Positions 6,024 through 13,820 of a DNA stretch of 16,936 nucleotides are shown in pieces. Origin of the DNA: CAZTYI01 sp964466185 (GTDB lineage Bacteria > Chlamydiota > Chlamydiia > Chlamydiales > SM23-39); the NCBI GenBank assembly GCA_964466185.1, contig CAYXMS010000031.1, positions 1 through 16,936 of the forward strand, given 5' to 3'. The notes under the pieces were generated by a model. That model did not search any database and was not told the origin of the DNA. It was given only the letters and a program-made list of their open reading frames with translations. The position numbers and the translations under genes were made by a program. The number at the start of each line of letters is the position of its first letter. The stretch's first letter is position 1.

Positions 6024-7007
6024 TCAGGTTTCTTCAAAAGAAAAGGGCATAATATCTTTGATTTGCTTTTTTTTATGCCTTAGCATCAGTAAACGATCAA
6101 AACCAACAGCTACGCCGTAACAGTTTGTTAAAGACTTTTTAAATTTGGAATTTTTTAAAGCTTGCAAAAATTTTAGGTCTAGAGGCAGCTTTCTTTTGCC
6201 TAAACTTTTTCTTTTTCTGTTCTCTTCTAAAGATCTTTTTTTTTGCTCTTGAGCATCAAATAACTCATGATAGCCGTTGGCAAGTTCAATTCCCTCATAA
6301 TAGATTTCAAATCTCTCAGCTACTTCCAGACCATCTTGGAATTTGGTTTTAGCTAAAGCTGCTTGAGAGGCCGGATATTCGTCAACGATGACAAACTTTT
6401 CTCTTTTAAGAGCAGGCTCAATCCAATAGGCCAGAATAAAATTTAAAAAATCAGCTCTTTGCCATGTTTTTAGATTAGAAGGAATAGACAGGGCTTTTTG
6501 TTTAATAAAATTTTTTAGCTCCAAAATAGAAACTGTAAAAGGATCCATTCCGGTATTTTCTAAAAAAATATTACGGTAAGAAATTTTTTGGTAGTTTTTG
6601 CTGGATACAGATTTGGAATGTGGTTGAATAAAAAGTTTTAGAAGGTTTAAAACTTCAGTTAAAAATTTTTGGTAGGAGATGTTTTTTCGGTACCACTCAA
6701 TCAGCATAAATTCGGGATTGTGCAAAAAACCCATTTCGCCAAAGCGAAAGACATGAGACAGCTGATAAATATCGCTAGAGCCTGCTAAAAGCAGCTTTTT
6801 TAAACAGTGCTCGGGAGATGTGTGGAGAAAAGCCGGCGTGTTTTTTAATGCTCCGGTTTTTAAAACATCAATATGGGCGTCGATCGAAGATGTCTGTAAA
6901 AGAGCAGGAGCGTCAATTTCTAGAATTTTTCTGCTTTTAAAAAATTGCCGCACTTGCCTAAGCATCAAAGCACGGTCTTTTAAAATTTTAAAATCAAAAG
7001 TTTGCAT
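6024..7007 (-). CDS. epmA: EF-P lysine--tRNA-ligase-like modifying enzyme EpmA (GenX/PoxA)
   Basis: EpmA is a class II lysyl-tRNA synthetase-like enzyme without an anticodon-binding domain that attaches beta-lysine to Lys34 of EF-P. The 327-residue length equals the usual EpmA size (about 325), far below full LysRS. The class II core is visible: motif 2 around QLSHVFRFGEMGFLHNPEF, with EWYRK after it; ELANGYHELFDAQEQKKR; and motif 3 GVAVGFDRLLML near the end. The gene starts 34 bp after efp, whose product has the target lysine, which strongly supports the assignment over a generic LysRS paralogue. EpmB, the lysine aminomutase that makes beta-lysine, is not in the window. aroA follows 51 bp downstream. 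Confidence 0.92.
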   Translation of the reverse strand: MQTFDFKILKDRALMLRQVRQFFKSRKILEIDAPALLQTSSIDAHIDVLKTGALKNTPAFLHTSPEHCLKKLLLAGSSDIYQLSHVFRFGEMGFLHNPEFMLIEWYRKNISYQKFLTEVLNLLKLFIQPHSKSVSSKNYQKISYRNIFLENTGMDPFTVSILELKNFIKQKALSIPSNLKTWQRADFLNFILAYWIEPALKREKFVIVDEYPASQAALAKTKFQDGLEVAERFEIYYEGIELANGYHELFDAQEQKKRSLEENRKRKSLGKRKLPLDLKFLQALKNSKFKKSLTNCYGVAVGFDRLLMLRHKKKQIKDIMPFSFEET

Positions 7008-7041
7008 ATCAGGCGATGGTTTTACAGCTGCTTTAATTTAG

Positions 7042-7611
7042 CTAACTGACGCGGGAGATATAAGAATTATCGCGGGTATCTACTTTAATAATTTCTCCTT
7101 CATTGATAAAAATAGGGATCTGTACCCTCGCGCCTGTTTCTAAAGTTGCTGGCTTTAAAACCCTGCCAGAGGCCGTATCCCCTTTTACACCAGGGGCGGA
7201 TTCAGTAACTTTCAGTTCCATAAAAGTAGGGGGCACAACTTCCACTACCTGGCCTTTGTACAGTACAAGCTCGTAAATTAAATCGTCTTTTAGCCAGTTA
7301 GAGGCATTTTCTACGGTTTCTAAAGGTACTTCAAGTTGCTCAAAAGTCTCATCATGCATAAAGACCGCAGAGTCTTGCTGCGTATATAAAAGCCGCATAA
7401 AAGTTTCTTCTACATCGGCTAGAAAAAGTTTTTCGCCGGATTTGTAAGTTTTTTCCATCACTTTTCCGGTTAAAATGTTTTTCATTCGGATTCGGTTAAA
7501 TGCTTGGCCTTTTCCCGGTTTGACAAATTCATTGTTAATGACGAGAAAAGGAGTATTTTCAATTTCTAATTTCATGCCCGGTTTGATTTCATTAGTAGAT
7601 GCTTGCGCCAT
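7042..7611 (-). CDS. efp: Elongation factor P
   Basis: EF-P binds between the ribosomal P and E sites and relieves stalling at proline stretches. The protein has 189 residues and the three-domain family layout. Loop FVKPGKGQAF places a lysine exactly at position 34, the site that EpmA modifies in Escherichia coli, and epmA follows directly downstream. The C-terminal part contains GRVLKPATLETGARVQIPIFINEGEIIKV-type sequence ending RDNSYISRVS, which is typical (domain III). An ATG with a weak AAGG site marks the start. It is the first gene of the leftward cluster efp-epmA-aroA. Chlamydiae often have two EF-P genes; whether this is the only copy cannot be seen here. Confidence 0.95.
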   Translation of the reverse strand: MAQASTNEIKPGMKLEIENTPFLVINNEFVKPGKGQAFNRIRMKNILTGKVMEKTYKSGEKLFLADVEETFMRLLYTQQDSAVFMHDETFEQLEVPLETVENASNWLKDDLIYELVLYKGQVVEVVPPTFMELKVTESAPGVKGDTASGRVLKPATLETGARVQIPIFINEGEIIKVDTRDNSYISRVS

Positions 7612-7865
7612 AAAAATTAAAGCCTTTTTAATTTGAGGTTATAAAAAATTAAAACTTTACAACTTTAAAAACTATAGTAACATTTTGAAGAATAAGTTTT
7701 TAAAATTCAAAGCTAAAAAAAAGATTGTTTGTATGGCAAGAAATTCCTTTCCTTCAGAGAGGGGAAGAATTGCCAGATATTGTGAATATATGGTTGCCTG
7801 CTAATCTAACAGAAAATTTCCGTATGCCATTTTTGTTTTTTGCCTTAAAAATCTAAGCGCCGACG
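7612..7865. other. Intergenic region between efp and the hypothetical gene, with one hairpin
   Basis: No gene is visible. It should hold the efp promoter on the minus strand and the 3' end of the gene at 7866. An imperfect hairpin lies at 7742-7771: AATT and CTTTCC pair with GGGAAG and AATT around a 9-nt loop, with one bulged C. No T run follows on either side, so I do not call it a terminator. No repeat copy is present here. Confidence 0.35.
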
Positions 7866-8252
7866 TTATTTTGCCTTAGAACCATAGACCTGCCATACAG
7901 CTTTGCCTGTAGCATAAGCCAGATTTCCTGCAGTTTTAAAAAATATATAAGCAATGTCCGCTGATATAATATTTATATTGGGACAGGCTAAGTGAACAAA
8001 TATATGCAGACAGGCAGTAGACCAGAAAAGAGCTGTGGCGAATTCTGAAATAGCATGTCTGTCGTCTATTAACTGGCGGAAAATACAACGGGCTAATTGA
8101 TTTGCCAGATAAACTGTCGTTCCAATTGCAAATCCTAATTGAGGATTGCAGATACGGAAAATTTTTACACCAATTAGACAGATAGTACCAATGCCCTGAG
8201 CAGTCAGCCAGGTTTTAGCTAAAGGAGAAAACTGGGGCAGTTTTATTTGCAT
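7866..8252 (-). CDS. Small hydrophobic hypothetical protein
   Basis: I do not recognise this family. The 128-residue frame encodes three or four hydrophobic stretches (about residues 17-33, 37-55, 68-84 and 97-115), separated by short polar links such as RQLIDDRHAISE, and a basic tail GSKAK. Five cysteines are scattered through it. There is no clear signal peptide. The composition suggests a small multi-pass membrane protein. In Chlamydiota, paired hydrophobic segments without other similarity are typical of inclusion-membrane (Inc) proteins, but that is only a possibility. No convincing Shine-Dalgarno is seen upstream of the ATG. The gene stands alone between divergently placed regions. Length and balanced codon use favour a real gene. 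Confidence 0.6.
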   Translation of the reverse strand: MQIKLPQFSPLAKTWLTAQGIGTICLIGVKIFRICNPQLGFAIGTTVYLANQLARCIFRQLIDDRHAISEFATALFWSTACLHIFVHLACPNINIISADIAYIFFKTAGNLAYATGKAVWQVYGSKAK

Positions 8253-8454
8253 AGTTTTTTTTGTAAATATTTTTTTTGAACTCTATAAATTTTTTGCAAT
8301 TTACATTAAAAAAAAATGTTAGCTTTTAAAAAATTTATCCCTTTTGCTATAATAAAATCAAACTTTATAGTTAAACTTTTACAAGAAGTTTTTTTTAATT
8401 TAATTTTTAAGGTTGAAAATATAAAAATAAAGGTTTCGAAAATGGCATTTTTCT

Positions 8455-8577
8455 ATGTTTCTTTTGCTGTTTCTCACCTTGTTTTTGTCGGCCATTTCCA
8501 CGCTTGCTAAAAGCAAGCAAATTCCATTTTTTTATTATCACTATTTTTTTTGGGGGCTTGAAAAAGACAAACAGTAG
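8455..8577 (+). CDS. Possible 40-residue secreted peptide
   Basis: An ATG at 8455 opens 40 codons that read MFLLLFLTLFLSAISTLAKS and then 20 more residues rich in F, Y and K. The first 18 residues look like a signal peptide with a possible cleavage after STLA. No good ribosome site precedes it (a weak AAGG lies more than 20 bases upstream). A different frame over the same DNA (8316-8510) is also open, so neither is secure. It may be chance in T-rich DNA. Confidence 0.22.
   Translation: MFLLLFLTLFLSAISTLAKSKQIPFFYYHYFFWGLEKDKQ
8502..8518. repeat. Tight 7-bp hairpin
   Basis: GCTTGCT (8502-8508) pairs perfectly with AGCAAGC (8512-8518) around an AAA loop. A run of seven T begins eight bases later (8527), so on the plus strand it resembles a weak terminator. 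What would be terminated is unclear. Confidence 0.4.
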
Positions 8578-8612
8578 TTTTTGACTTTTTCTGAATGTAA
8601 AAATTTAAGCCC
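8554..8612 (+). promoter_or_regulatory. Nested stem structure in the symporter leader
   Basis: GGGCTT (8554-8559) pairs with AAGCCC (8607-8612), and directly inside it GAAAAAG (8560-8566) pairs with CTTTTTC (8585-8591). The 5' strand is a continuous 13 bases; the 3' strand has a 15-base bulge. It ends 88 bp before the symporter ATG. It could be a structured 5' leader. I recognise no known riboswitch consensus. Confidence 0.3.
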
Positions 8613-8700
8613 TTAATTATGGCTGCTTGCCAACTGAGTAAGCTGCTAATTTAAATTATTAAAATTATTAAAATATTAAGTTTTTTAAAAAAGGTTTTAT

Positions 8701-10077
8701 ATGAATTATTCAATTTTTATATCTTTAACTGTTGTCTTTATTTTGATCTATCTTTGGATCAGTAAAAAAACTTCCCGGGAAATGCAGGGAGAAGAAGATT
8801 ATTTTCTCTCGAAGAGAAATTTAAAAACTTTTGCTTTGACCTTGACCTTGTTTGCCTCGCAAATGGGAGCCGGCACCTTAATAGGTTCTGCTGAAGCCGG
8901 TTATTTTAAAGGCTGGATCGGTACAGTTTATCCTTTGGGGATTTTTTTCGGTCTGATATTTTTAGGGTTGGTATTCGGCCCTAAACTTAGGGAAATGGGC
9001 CTTTCTACGGTAGCTCAGATTTTCGAGGTGCGCTATAAAAGTAAAAAATTAAGACAGCTCGCTTCTTACCTTTCCATTTTTCCGCTGTTTTTTATCCTAG
9101 TAGCCCAAATTGTCGGGGCCAGAAAATTCTTTTTGGCTATTGGTTTGGAAAGCTCTTTTTTCTTTTTGGTTATCTGGGCTGTTTTTTTGCTATATACAGT
9201 GCTAGGAGGATTAAAAGCTGTGGTCAAAGCAGATATCTTTCAAGTTATCTTTATCGTGATTTTCTTGACTTTGGCTTTTGCTTTTAAATGGAAACAAACT
9301 TCTTTGCCTTATTCATCCCTTGCGGCTTTGCCTTTTTCTTTTAATTTTTCAGGGATCGCTTCTTTGATTATCATGACTCTTTATATGGGATTTGAACAGG
9401 ATATGGGACAAAAATGCTTTGCTGCTAAAAATCCCAACATTGTAAAAAGAGCTGCCTTGATAGCTGCTTTTATGGTCCTTTTTTGCTCGTTTATTGCGGT
9501 GGATTTCGGTGTTTTTTTAAAAGCGTCTAACGTTTTTTTGGCTCAAGGCGAAGATGTGCTCATGAAAGCTATCATCACTTTGACAGGGCCTGTTATTAGC
9601 AGCTTTATCGCCTGCGGTATTTTAATGGTGATTTTCTCCATCTCTAATTCTCTTCTTTGCGCCATCTCTTCTAATCTGGTTTTGGATTTGTCCATTTGGA
9701 AAAAATTTTCTTTTGCGAAACAAACCTTGTTTTCCAGAGCAGTTACCGCTTTAGTTGGCATTTTGGGAATTGTTATATCTTTTAATTTTCAAAATATTTT
9801 GCCCATTTTATTAAAATCATACGAGTTTTCCGTAGCTATTTTATGCCCTTCAATTTTAATTGCTCTTTTTACCAGCAAAGTATCGGCAAAAGCAGCTATG
9901 TCTTCTATGGCTGTCGGCGCTTTAAGCTTTGTCAGCTTGAACGAAAATCAGCTTATACCAAAAGAGCTGATAGTTTTAGCAATCTCTTTTGCTTCTTATT
10001 TTCTGGTTTTTGCTGTTTTGAAAATCAGACAGATTCGTAAAGAGAAAATTAAAATAGAAGATTATTCGGGCGGATAA
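8701..10077 (+). CDS. Sodium:solute symporter (SSF family)
   Basis: This 458-residue inner-membrane protein has about 12-13 hydrophobic spans and the SSF hallmarks: an N-terminal DYFLSKRNLKTFALT segment, a first core helix with SQMGAGTLIGSAEAGYFKG, and the signature YTVLGGLKAVVKADIFQ. SSF transporters couple sodium entry to uptake of proline, pantothenate, sugars or other solutes. The substrate cannot be named from sequence alone. It is somewhat shorter than many SSF proteins (about 480-550) but complete, ending in a basic cytoplasmic tail. AAAAAAGG lies about seven bases before the ATG. The stop codon region overlaps the 3' end of mfd by 16 bp, tail to tail. Confidence 0.9.
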   Translation: MNYSIFISLTVVFILIYLWISKKTSREMQGEEDYFLSKRNLKTFALTLTLFASQMGAGTLIGSAEAGYFKGWIGTVYPLGIFFGLIFLGLVFGPKLREMGLSTVAQIFEVRYKSKKLRQLASYLSIFPLFFILVAQIVGARKFFLAIGLESSFFFLVIWAVFLLYTVLGGLKAVVKADIFQVIFIVIFLTLAFAFKWKQTSLPYSSLAALPFSFNFSGIASLIIMTLYMGFEQDMGQKCFAAKNPNIVKRAALIAAFMVLFCSFIAVDFGVFLKASNVFLAQGEDVLMKAIITLTGPVISSFIACGILMVIFSISNSLLCAISSNLVLDLSIWKKFSFAKQTLFSRAVTALVGILGIVISFNFQNILPILLKSYEFSVAILCPSILIALFTSKVSAKAAMSSMAVGALSFVSLNENQLIPKELIVLAISFASYFLVFAVLKIRQIRKEKIKIEDYSGG

Positions 10078-13000
10078 TTTTTATAGATCAGCTTTAAGGT
10101 AAATTCTTCCAGGTCTCTGGCCGTTTTTCTGGCTTCTTTGGGAAAGGCAAAAGTTTTCCTGATGGTCTTTTTACCTTTGAGCTGTTCTATGGTAATGGAG
10201 TATTCGCCGAATTTAATTAAGGTCAAAAGGTATAAAGCGGCCTTGATTTTAATCCGGCTTAAAGCAAGTAAAAATAGGACTTTATCAGGAAGTGGGCCAA
10301 ATCTATCAATTAGTTCTTGTGCAATTTGATCGATTTCCTCAAAGTTCAGAGCTTCCCCTAAGCGGTGATAAATTTCCATGCGCAAGGAAGTTTCTTTTAT
10401 ATAGCTTTCAGGTAGATAGGCAGAATAGGGAAATTCCAGCTTGGGTTCGACAAAAGAACAGACTTTTTTGGTTTTTAAAGCCTCGACTGCTTTTTTGAGA
10501 AGCTTGCAATAAAGATGAAAACCGATTTGAGATACCTGGCCTGCTTGTTTTGTTCCTAAAAGATCGCCGGCCCCTCTGATTTCTAAATCCCTCATGGCAA
10601 TTTTAGAACCGCCGCCAAAACCAGGAGATTCAGAAAGCGAGAGCAGTCTTTTTTTAGCTAGAGGAAGAAGTTTTTTACCCTTGGGAGTTAGCAGATAGGC
10701 ATATGCTGTGCGGTCCCATCTGCCCACTCTACCGCGTAGCTGGTAAAGATCCGCCAGACCAAAAGATGAGGCATTTTCAATGATGATTGTGTTGGCATTT
10801 GGAATGTCTATACCATTTTCAATGATGGTAGTGGTAATTAAAATGTCGGCTTTTTTCTGCTTGAAAGTATGGAAAATATTTTCAATCTCTTCCGGTTTCA
10901 TCTGTCCATGGACTGCTAGGATTTTAGCATGCGGCAATAGCTTTTGGTAAAAGTCTTTCCTCTGGAAAATGGTATCTGTTCTATTATGTAGCACAAAGGC
11001 CTGGCCTTCTCTGGCCAGCTCTTTTAAAAGAGCGTTTTGCAGAAGCTCTTTGGAAGTTTCAGCTAGGATGGTCTTAATGGGGACCCTGTCTTGCGGAGGC
11101 GTATTGATTTGGGAAATATTCCTAATCCCGATTAAAGACATGTATAAAGTGCGGGGAATGGGTGTTGCCGACATGGACAGGACATCGACATTGTGCTTGA
11201 ATTTTTTAAGCTTTTCTTTGGCCCTAACCCCAAAGCGGTGCTCTTCGTCGATGATTAAAAGACCGAGGTCTTTAAACTGAATGTCTTTAGAAAGCAGGCG
11301 GTGGGTGCCGACTACTATGTCGGCAGCGCCGGTTTTGATTTTTTCTATGATTTGACTGTTTTGAGAGGCGCTGTTAAATCGGGAAAGTACAACAATGTTT
11401 ATAGGATATCCGGAAAATCTCTCTTGAAAAGTCTCAAAATGCTGCAGGGCTAAAATAGTGGTCGGTACCAAAAGCGCTACTTGCTTTTTGCCTTCAAAGG
11501 CCATTTTAAAAGCAGCACGCATAGCCACTTCCGTTTTGCCGTAGCCGACATCGCCGGAGAGCAGCCTTTCCATGGGTTTTTTTTGTTTCAGGTCTTGTTT
11601 GATTTCTTGGATAGCCATTTTTTGGTCTACTGTTTCAGTATAGGGAAATTCAAGCTCGAATAGCTTGGTCTCGATACTGTCTTCTTTTAAACAAAAACCT
11701 TTGTTTAATAAGCGCCGGGCATATAAAGCTAAAAGATCCGATGCATAGCCGATGATTTTAGTCTGGGCAGATAGTTTGGCTTTGTGCCATTTGTTGGAGC
11801 TTAAAGCAGATAAAGAAGGAGATTCTTCATGAGAGCCGATATATTTGGAAACTAAATAAGCCTGGGAAATCGGTACGTATAATTTTGAAGAACCGGCGTA
11901 TTCTAAAACAATAAATTCTGATTTTTCACCTAAATAATCGGAATGCTTTTCAATGCCTAAATATTTTCCAATACCGCTATGAAAATGCACAACTTTCTCG
12001 CCAATTTTTAATTGGTGGAACTCAGATAAGGGGGTATGATAGGCAAAAGAGCGCTGCTTTCTACGCCTGAGTGGTTTTTTAGATGTGAAAAAAGAATAGG
12101 GCAGCAAGGCTAGTTTTAGCTCGCCAAGAAAAATTGGAGTAGATAAATAACCGGTTTTGAAACTTAGAAGTTTTTCTTTTTGTGCTAACAAATCTTTTTG
12201 TAAAAGATCTCTTTGTAAAAGATCTTTTAGCTTTTGCTCTTCGGTTTTGTTTTCGGTTAGAAGAATAGCTTTAATTTTATTTTTTAAAAGTTCTTTTAGA
12301 TTTTGTTGGCCTTTTATCTTTTCTAAATTGTCTGTTGGTAAATCTTGAAACGGGCTTATCCATTTGCAGACTTGTTTTTTTTGCTGGAAAATTTCACATT
12401 CTGAGAACAGAAAAAATCGGTTTTTTGAAATTTTAGGCTTTTCCCAGGAAAGATTTTTAAGAAAATGGTTTAAAAAGAAAATGTTTTTTCTGGTTCTGGT
12501 TTTTTGTAAAAATTCCTTTAAGGTAAAAAAATCAGCATTATATTTTTTGGAGCCTTTGAACAGGATTTTTTCTAAAGTCAGATAATTTGTTTCTAAAGCT
12601 GAAAAATCATCAAAGGCTATTGAGGCATTTTCCAGAAAATCAATGAGAGAAAATTTTTTATCTTGGCCCCAAACTTCAGCAGCAGCAGGTGAAATTGTGA
12701 TTTTTAAAATTTTTTCAATGCTTTTTTGCGAGGCCGGGTCAAATAAACGGATCTCTTCTAGTGTATCTGCAAAGAATTCCAGACGGCAGGGCGATTCGCA
12801 GGCCGGAGAAAAAAGATCAATGATCCCACCGCGAACGGCAAATTCTCCTTTGTCGGAAACTACGGCTGTTTGCTTGTAACCGAGCTTCGCTAGCTTTTTG
12901 GTTAAAAAATCAAAAGTTATATGTTGCCCTTTTTTTAATAGGCAGATATTTTCTTCTAAAGTTTTTAAAGAGCTGAATTTTTGCAAAATGGCAGATAAAG

Positions 13001-13349
13001 GAGCTAAAATAAGCGGAGGTTTTTTTTTGGCAATTGCATTTAGGCTTAAAGCCCGCTGGCCCATTAGATCTAAAGAAAAAATTTCTGTTTTGGCATCCAA
13101 AGGAATGTCAGCCGAGGGCATTTCCAAAACCGCTTTTTGAAAAACTGAAAAATCACTGAAAATTTGCTCTTCTTTAAATGCCCCAGTAATAAAAATTAAA
13201 GGACGGGATGTTTTTTTTTGGATAAAATCACAGATTAAAGCAGTTTCAGACCAGCTAATATTTTCTACTAAAAGAGTATTTTTCCAAGTTTTCAGTTCTT
13301 GGGCTAGGGCTTGAAAAGCAGGACTTTTTTCTAAATTTAAATGCAGCAC
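10062..13349 (-). CDS. mfd: Transcription-repair coupling factor Mfd
   Basis: Mfd pushes stalled RNA polymerase off damaged DNA and recruits UvrA. The 1095-residue chain shows the domains in order. The N-terminal UvrB-like module contains FAVRGGIIDLFSP (residues about 170-182). The RNA polymerase-interacting domain lies at about 447-504, starting LKIGEKVVHFHSGIG. The RecG-like motor has Walker A GDVGYGKT (599-606), DEEH (701-704) and SATPIPRT (727-734). The C-terminal TRCF domain ends at LIYKNYPPE. The frame begins with GTG (13347-13349) and no clear ribosome site, so the exact start is uncertain by a few codons. A tandem LLQ(R/K)D repeat in the linker (about 378-388) comes from a 14-bp direct repeat in the DNA. 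alaS lies upstream on the same strand, as in Chlamydia. Confidence 0.95.
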   Translation of the reverse strand: MLHLNLEKSPAFQALAQELKTWKNTLLVENISWSETALICDFIQKKTSRPLIFITGAFKEEQIFSDFSVFQKAVLEMPSADIPLDAKTEIFSLDLMGQRALSLNAIAKKKPPLILAPLSAILQKFSSLKTLEENICLLKKGQHITFDFLTKKLAKLGYKQTAVVSDKGEFAVRGGIIDLFSPACESPCRLEFFADTLEEIRLFDPASQKSIEKILKITISPAAAEVWGQDKKFSLIDFLENASIAFDDFSALETNYLTLEKILFKGSKKYNADFFTLKEFLQKTRTRKNIFFLNHFLKNLSWEKPKISKNRFFLFSECEIFQQKKQVCKWISPFQDLPTDNLEKIKGQQNLKELLKNKIKAILLTENKTEEQKLKDLLQRDLLQKDLLAQKEKLLSFKTGYLSTPIFLGELKLALLPYSFFTSKKPLRRRKQRSFAYHTPLSEFHQLKIGEKVVHFHSGIGKYLGIEKHSDYLGEKSEFIVLEYAGSSKLYVPISQAYLVSKYIGSHEESPSLSALSSNKWHKAKLSAQTKIIGYASDLLALYARRLLNKGFCLKEDSIETKLFELEFPYTETVDQKMAIQEIKQDLKQKKPMERLLSGDVGYGKTEVAMRAAFKMAFEGKKQVALLVPTTILALQHFETFQERFSGYPINIVVLSRFNSASQNSQIIEKIKTGAADIVVGTHRLLSKDIQFKDLGLLIIDEEHRFGVRAKEKLKKFKHNVDVLSMSATPIPRTLYMSLIGIRNISQINTPPQDRVPIKTILAETSKELLQNALLKELAREGQAFVLHNRTDTIFQRKDFYQKLLPHAKILAVHGQMKPEEIENIFHTFKQKKADILITTTIIENGIDIPNANTIIIENASSFGLADLYQLRGRVGRWDRTAYAYLLTPKGKKLLPLAKKRLLSLSESPGFGGGSKIAMRDLEIRGAGDLLGTKQAGQVSQIGFHLYCKLLKKAVEALKTKKVCSFVEPKLEFPYSAYLPESYIKETSLRMEIYHRLGEALNFEEIDQIAQELIDRFGPLPDKVLFLLALSRIKIKAALYLLTLIKFGEYSITIEQLKGKKTIRKTFAFPKEARKTARDLEEFTLKLIYKNYPPE

Positions 13350-13372
13350 AGAATTTGATTTTTGGTTGTTAG

Positions 13373-13386
13373 TAACATTAATGTTA
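13373..13386. promoter_or_regulatory. Perfect 14-bp palindrome upstream of mfd
   Basis: TAACATTAATGTTA is its own reverse complement and lies 24-37 bases before the mfd start codon. Its place and symmetry fit an operator for a dimeric regulator, but in AT-rich DNA a palindrome of this size may arise by chance. Confidence 0.3.
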
Positions 13387-13554
13387 ATAGTAGTTCAAGT
13401 TCACTTTAATTTTTTTTCGAATATAGAAAAATTTAAAAGATTTTTCTAACGAAAAAGTTTTTATTATCTAATGAAACAGGTATTTTTTTAAAAAAAATAT
13501 TTTTAAATACTAACATAATTTTCAGAATAATTCAATTTTTACAAGTTTTATTGA

Positions 13555-13722
13555 TTTAAAAAAAATAATTTTATTAGTATTTCTGAAAAAATTAGGTATG
13601 TTCATGGTTTTGAATTTGAAACAACCAATGCAGTTATTGAAAAAATTAAAGAAAAATATCTTTTTCGTTCAAAATTAAAAAAAATAGTTGAAAATCTGTT
13701 TTTATCAAATATATTTTATTAG
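13555..13722 (+). pseudogene. Possible remnant of an unknown gene
   Basis: A stop-to-stop frame of 55 codons without a usable ATG reads, in part, ISEKIRYVHGFEFETTN followed by a lysine-rich helix-like stretch and ends at a TAG whose last bases are the first bases of repeat copy 3. Its amino-acid make-up (mixed charged and hydrophobic, few runs) looks more protein-like than the surrounding DNA. I do not recognise the family and it does not resemble TnpA or TnpB. It may be a gene fragment cut by the insertion, or chance. Confidence 0.25.
13688..13715 (+). promoter_or_regulatory. Candidate promoter at the edge of repeat copy 3
   Basis: TTGAAA (13688-13693) and TATATT (13710-13715) are spaced by 16 bp and each matches five of six consensus bases. 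The predicted start at about 13722 coincides with the left edge of the repeat (13720). Transcription would pass through the repeat and into the antisense of the alaS 3' end. Such matches are not rare in AT-rich DNA. Confidence 0.35.
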
Positions 13723-13820
13723 CTTAAAGGCCGTCGGTGCGTCGGTAAGCCTGGGGAGCTACCGGGGTTGCTCGGAGCCACGAACCAGGAATCCTTCGCC
13801 TTTAGGCGAGGGAGGTTCAA
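13720..13820 (+). repeat. IS605 right-end / omega-RNA-like repeat, copy 3 (full length, 101 bp)
   Basis: This copy has the same length as copy 1 with about 9 differences by hand alignment, and it has the best-preserved 3' hairpin: CCTTCGCC pairs with GGCGAGGG over eight pairs (one G-U) around a TTTA loop, followed by AGGTTCAA. The sequence to the left is not tnpB, so only the right end is present. The final TTCAA (13816-13820) contains, on the minus strand, the TGA stop of alaS (13817-13819). Bases that would be the omega RNA guide (13821 onward) are the complement of the last alaS codons. For alaS mRNA the repeat gives a strong hairpin directly after the stop. Confidence 0.8.

Larger units (their letters stand above)
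8253..8700. other. Gene-poor leader region before the symporter
   Basis: About 450 bp of very AT-rich DNA lie between the hypothetical gene (minus) and the symporter (plus). It contains a possible 40-codon secreted ORF (8455-8577), a tight hairpin (8502-8518) and a nested stem structure (8554-8612). It presumably holds promoters for both flanking genes, but no pair of good -35 and -10 boxes stood out. Confidence 0.4.
13350..13719. other. AT-rich intergenic region between mfd and repeat copy 3
   Basis: This should contain the mfd promoter (minus strand). It holds a 14-bp perfect palindrome (13373-13386), very AT-rich DNA with short inverted repeats (GTATTT at 13480-13485, AAATAC at 13505-13510), a possible gene fragment (13555-13722) and a candidate promoter on the plus strand (13688-13715). 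Confidence 0.45.

Noticed and set aside
8316..8510. 64-codon plus-strand frame before the symporter
   Set aside because: It is rich in I, K and F as expected for AT-rich noncoding DNA, lacks a ribosome site, and overlaps the alternative small frame at 8455.
10969..13140. Several plus-strand frames inside mfd
   Set aside because: They lie entirely within the well-supported mfd frame on the other strand and show no protein-family features.
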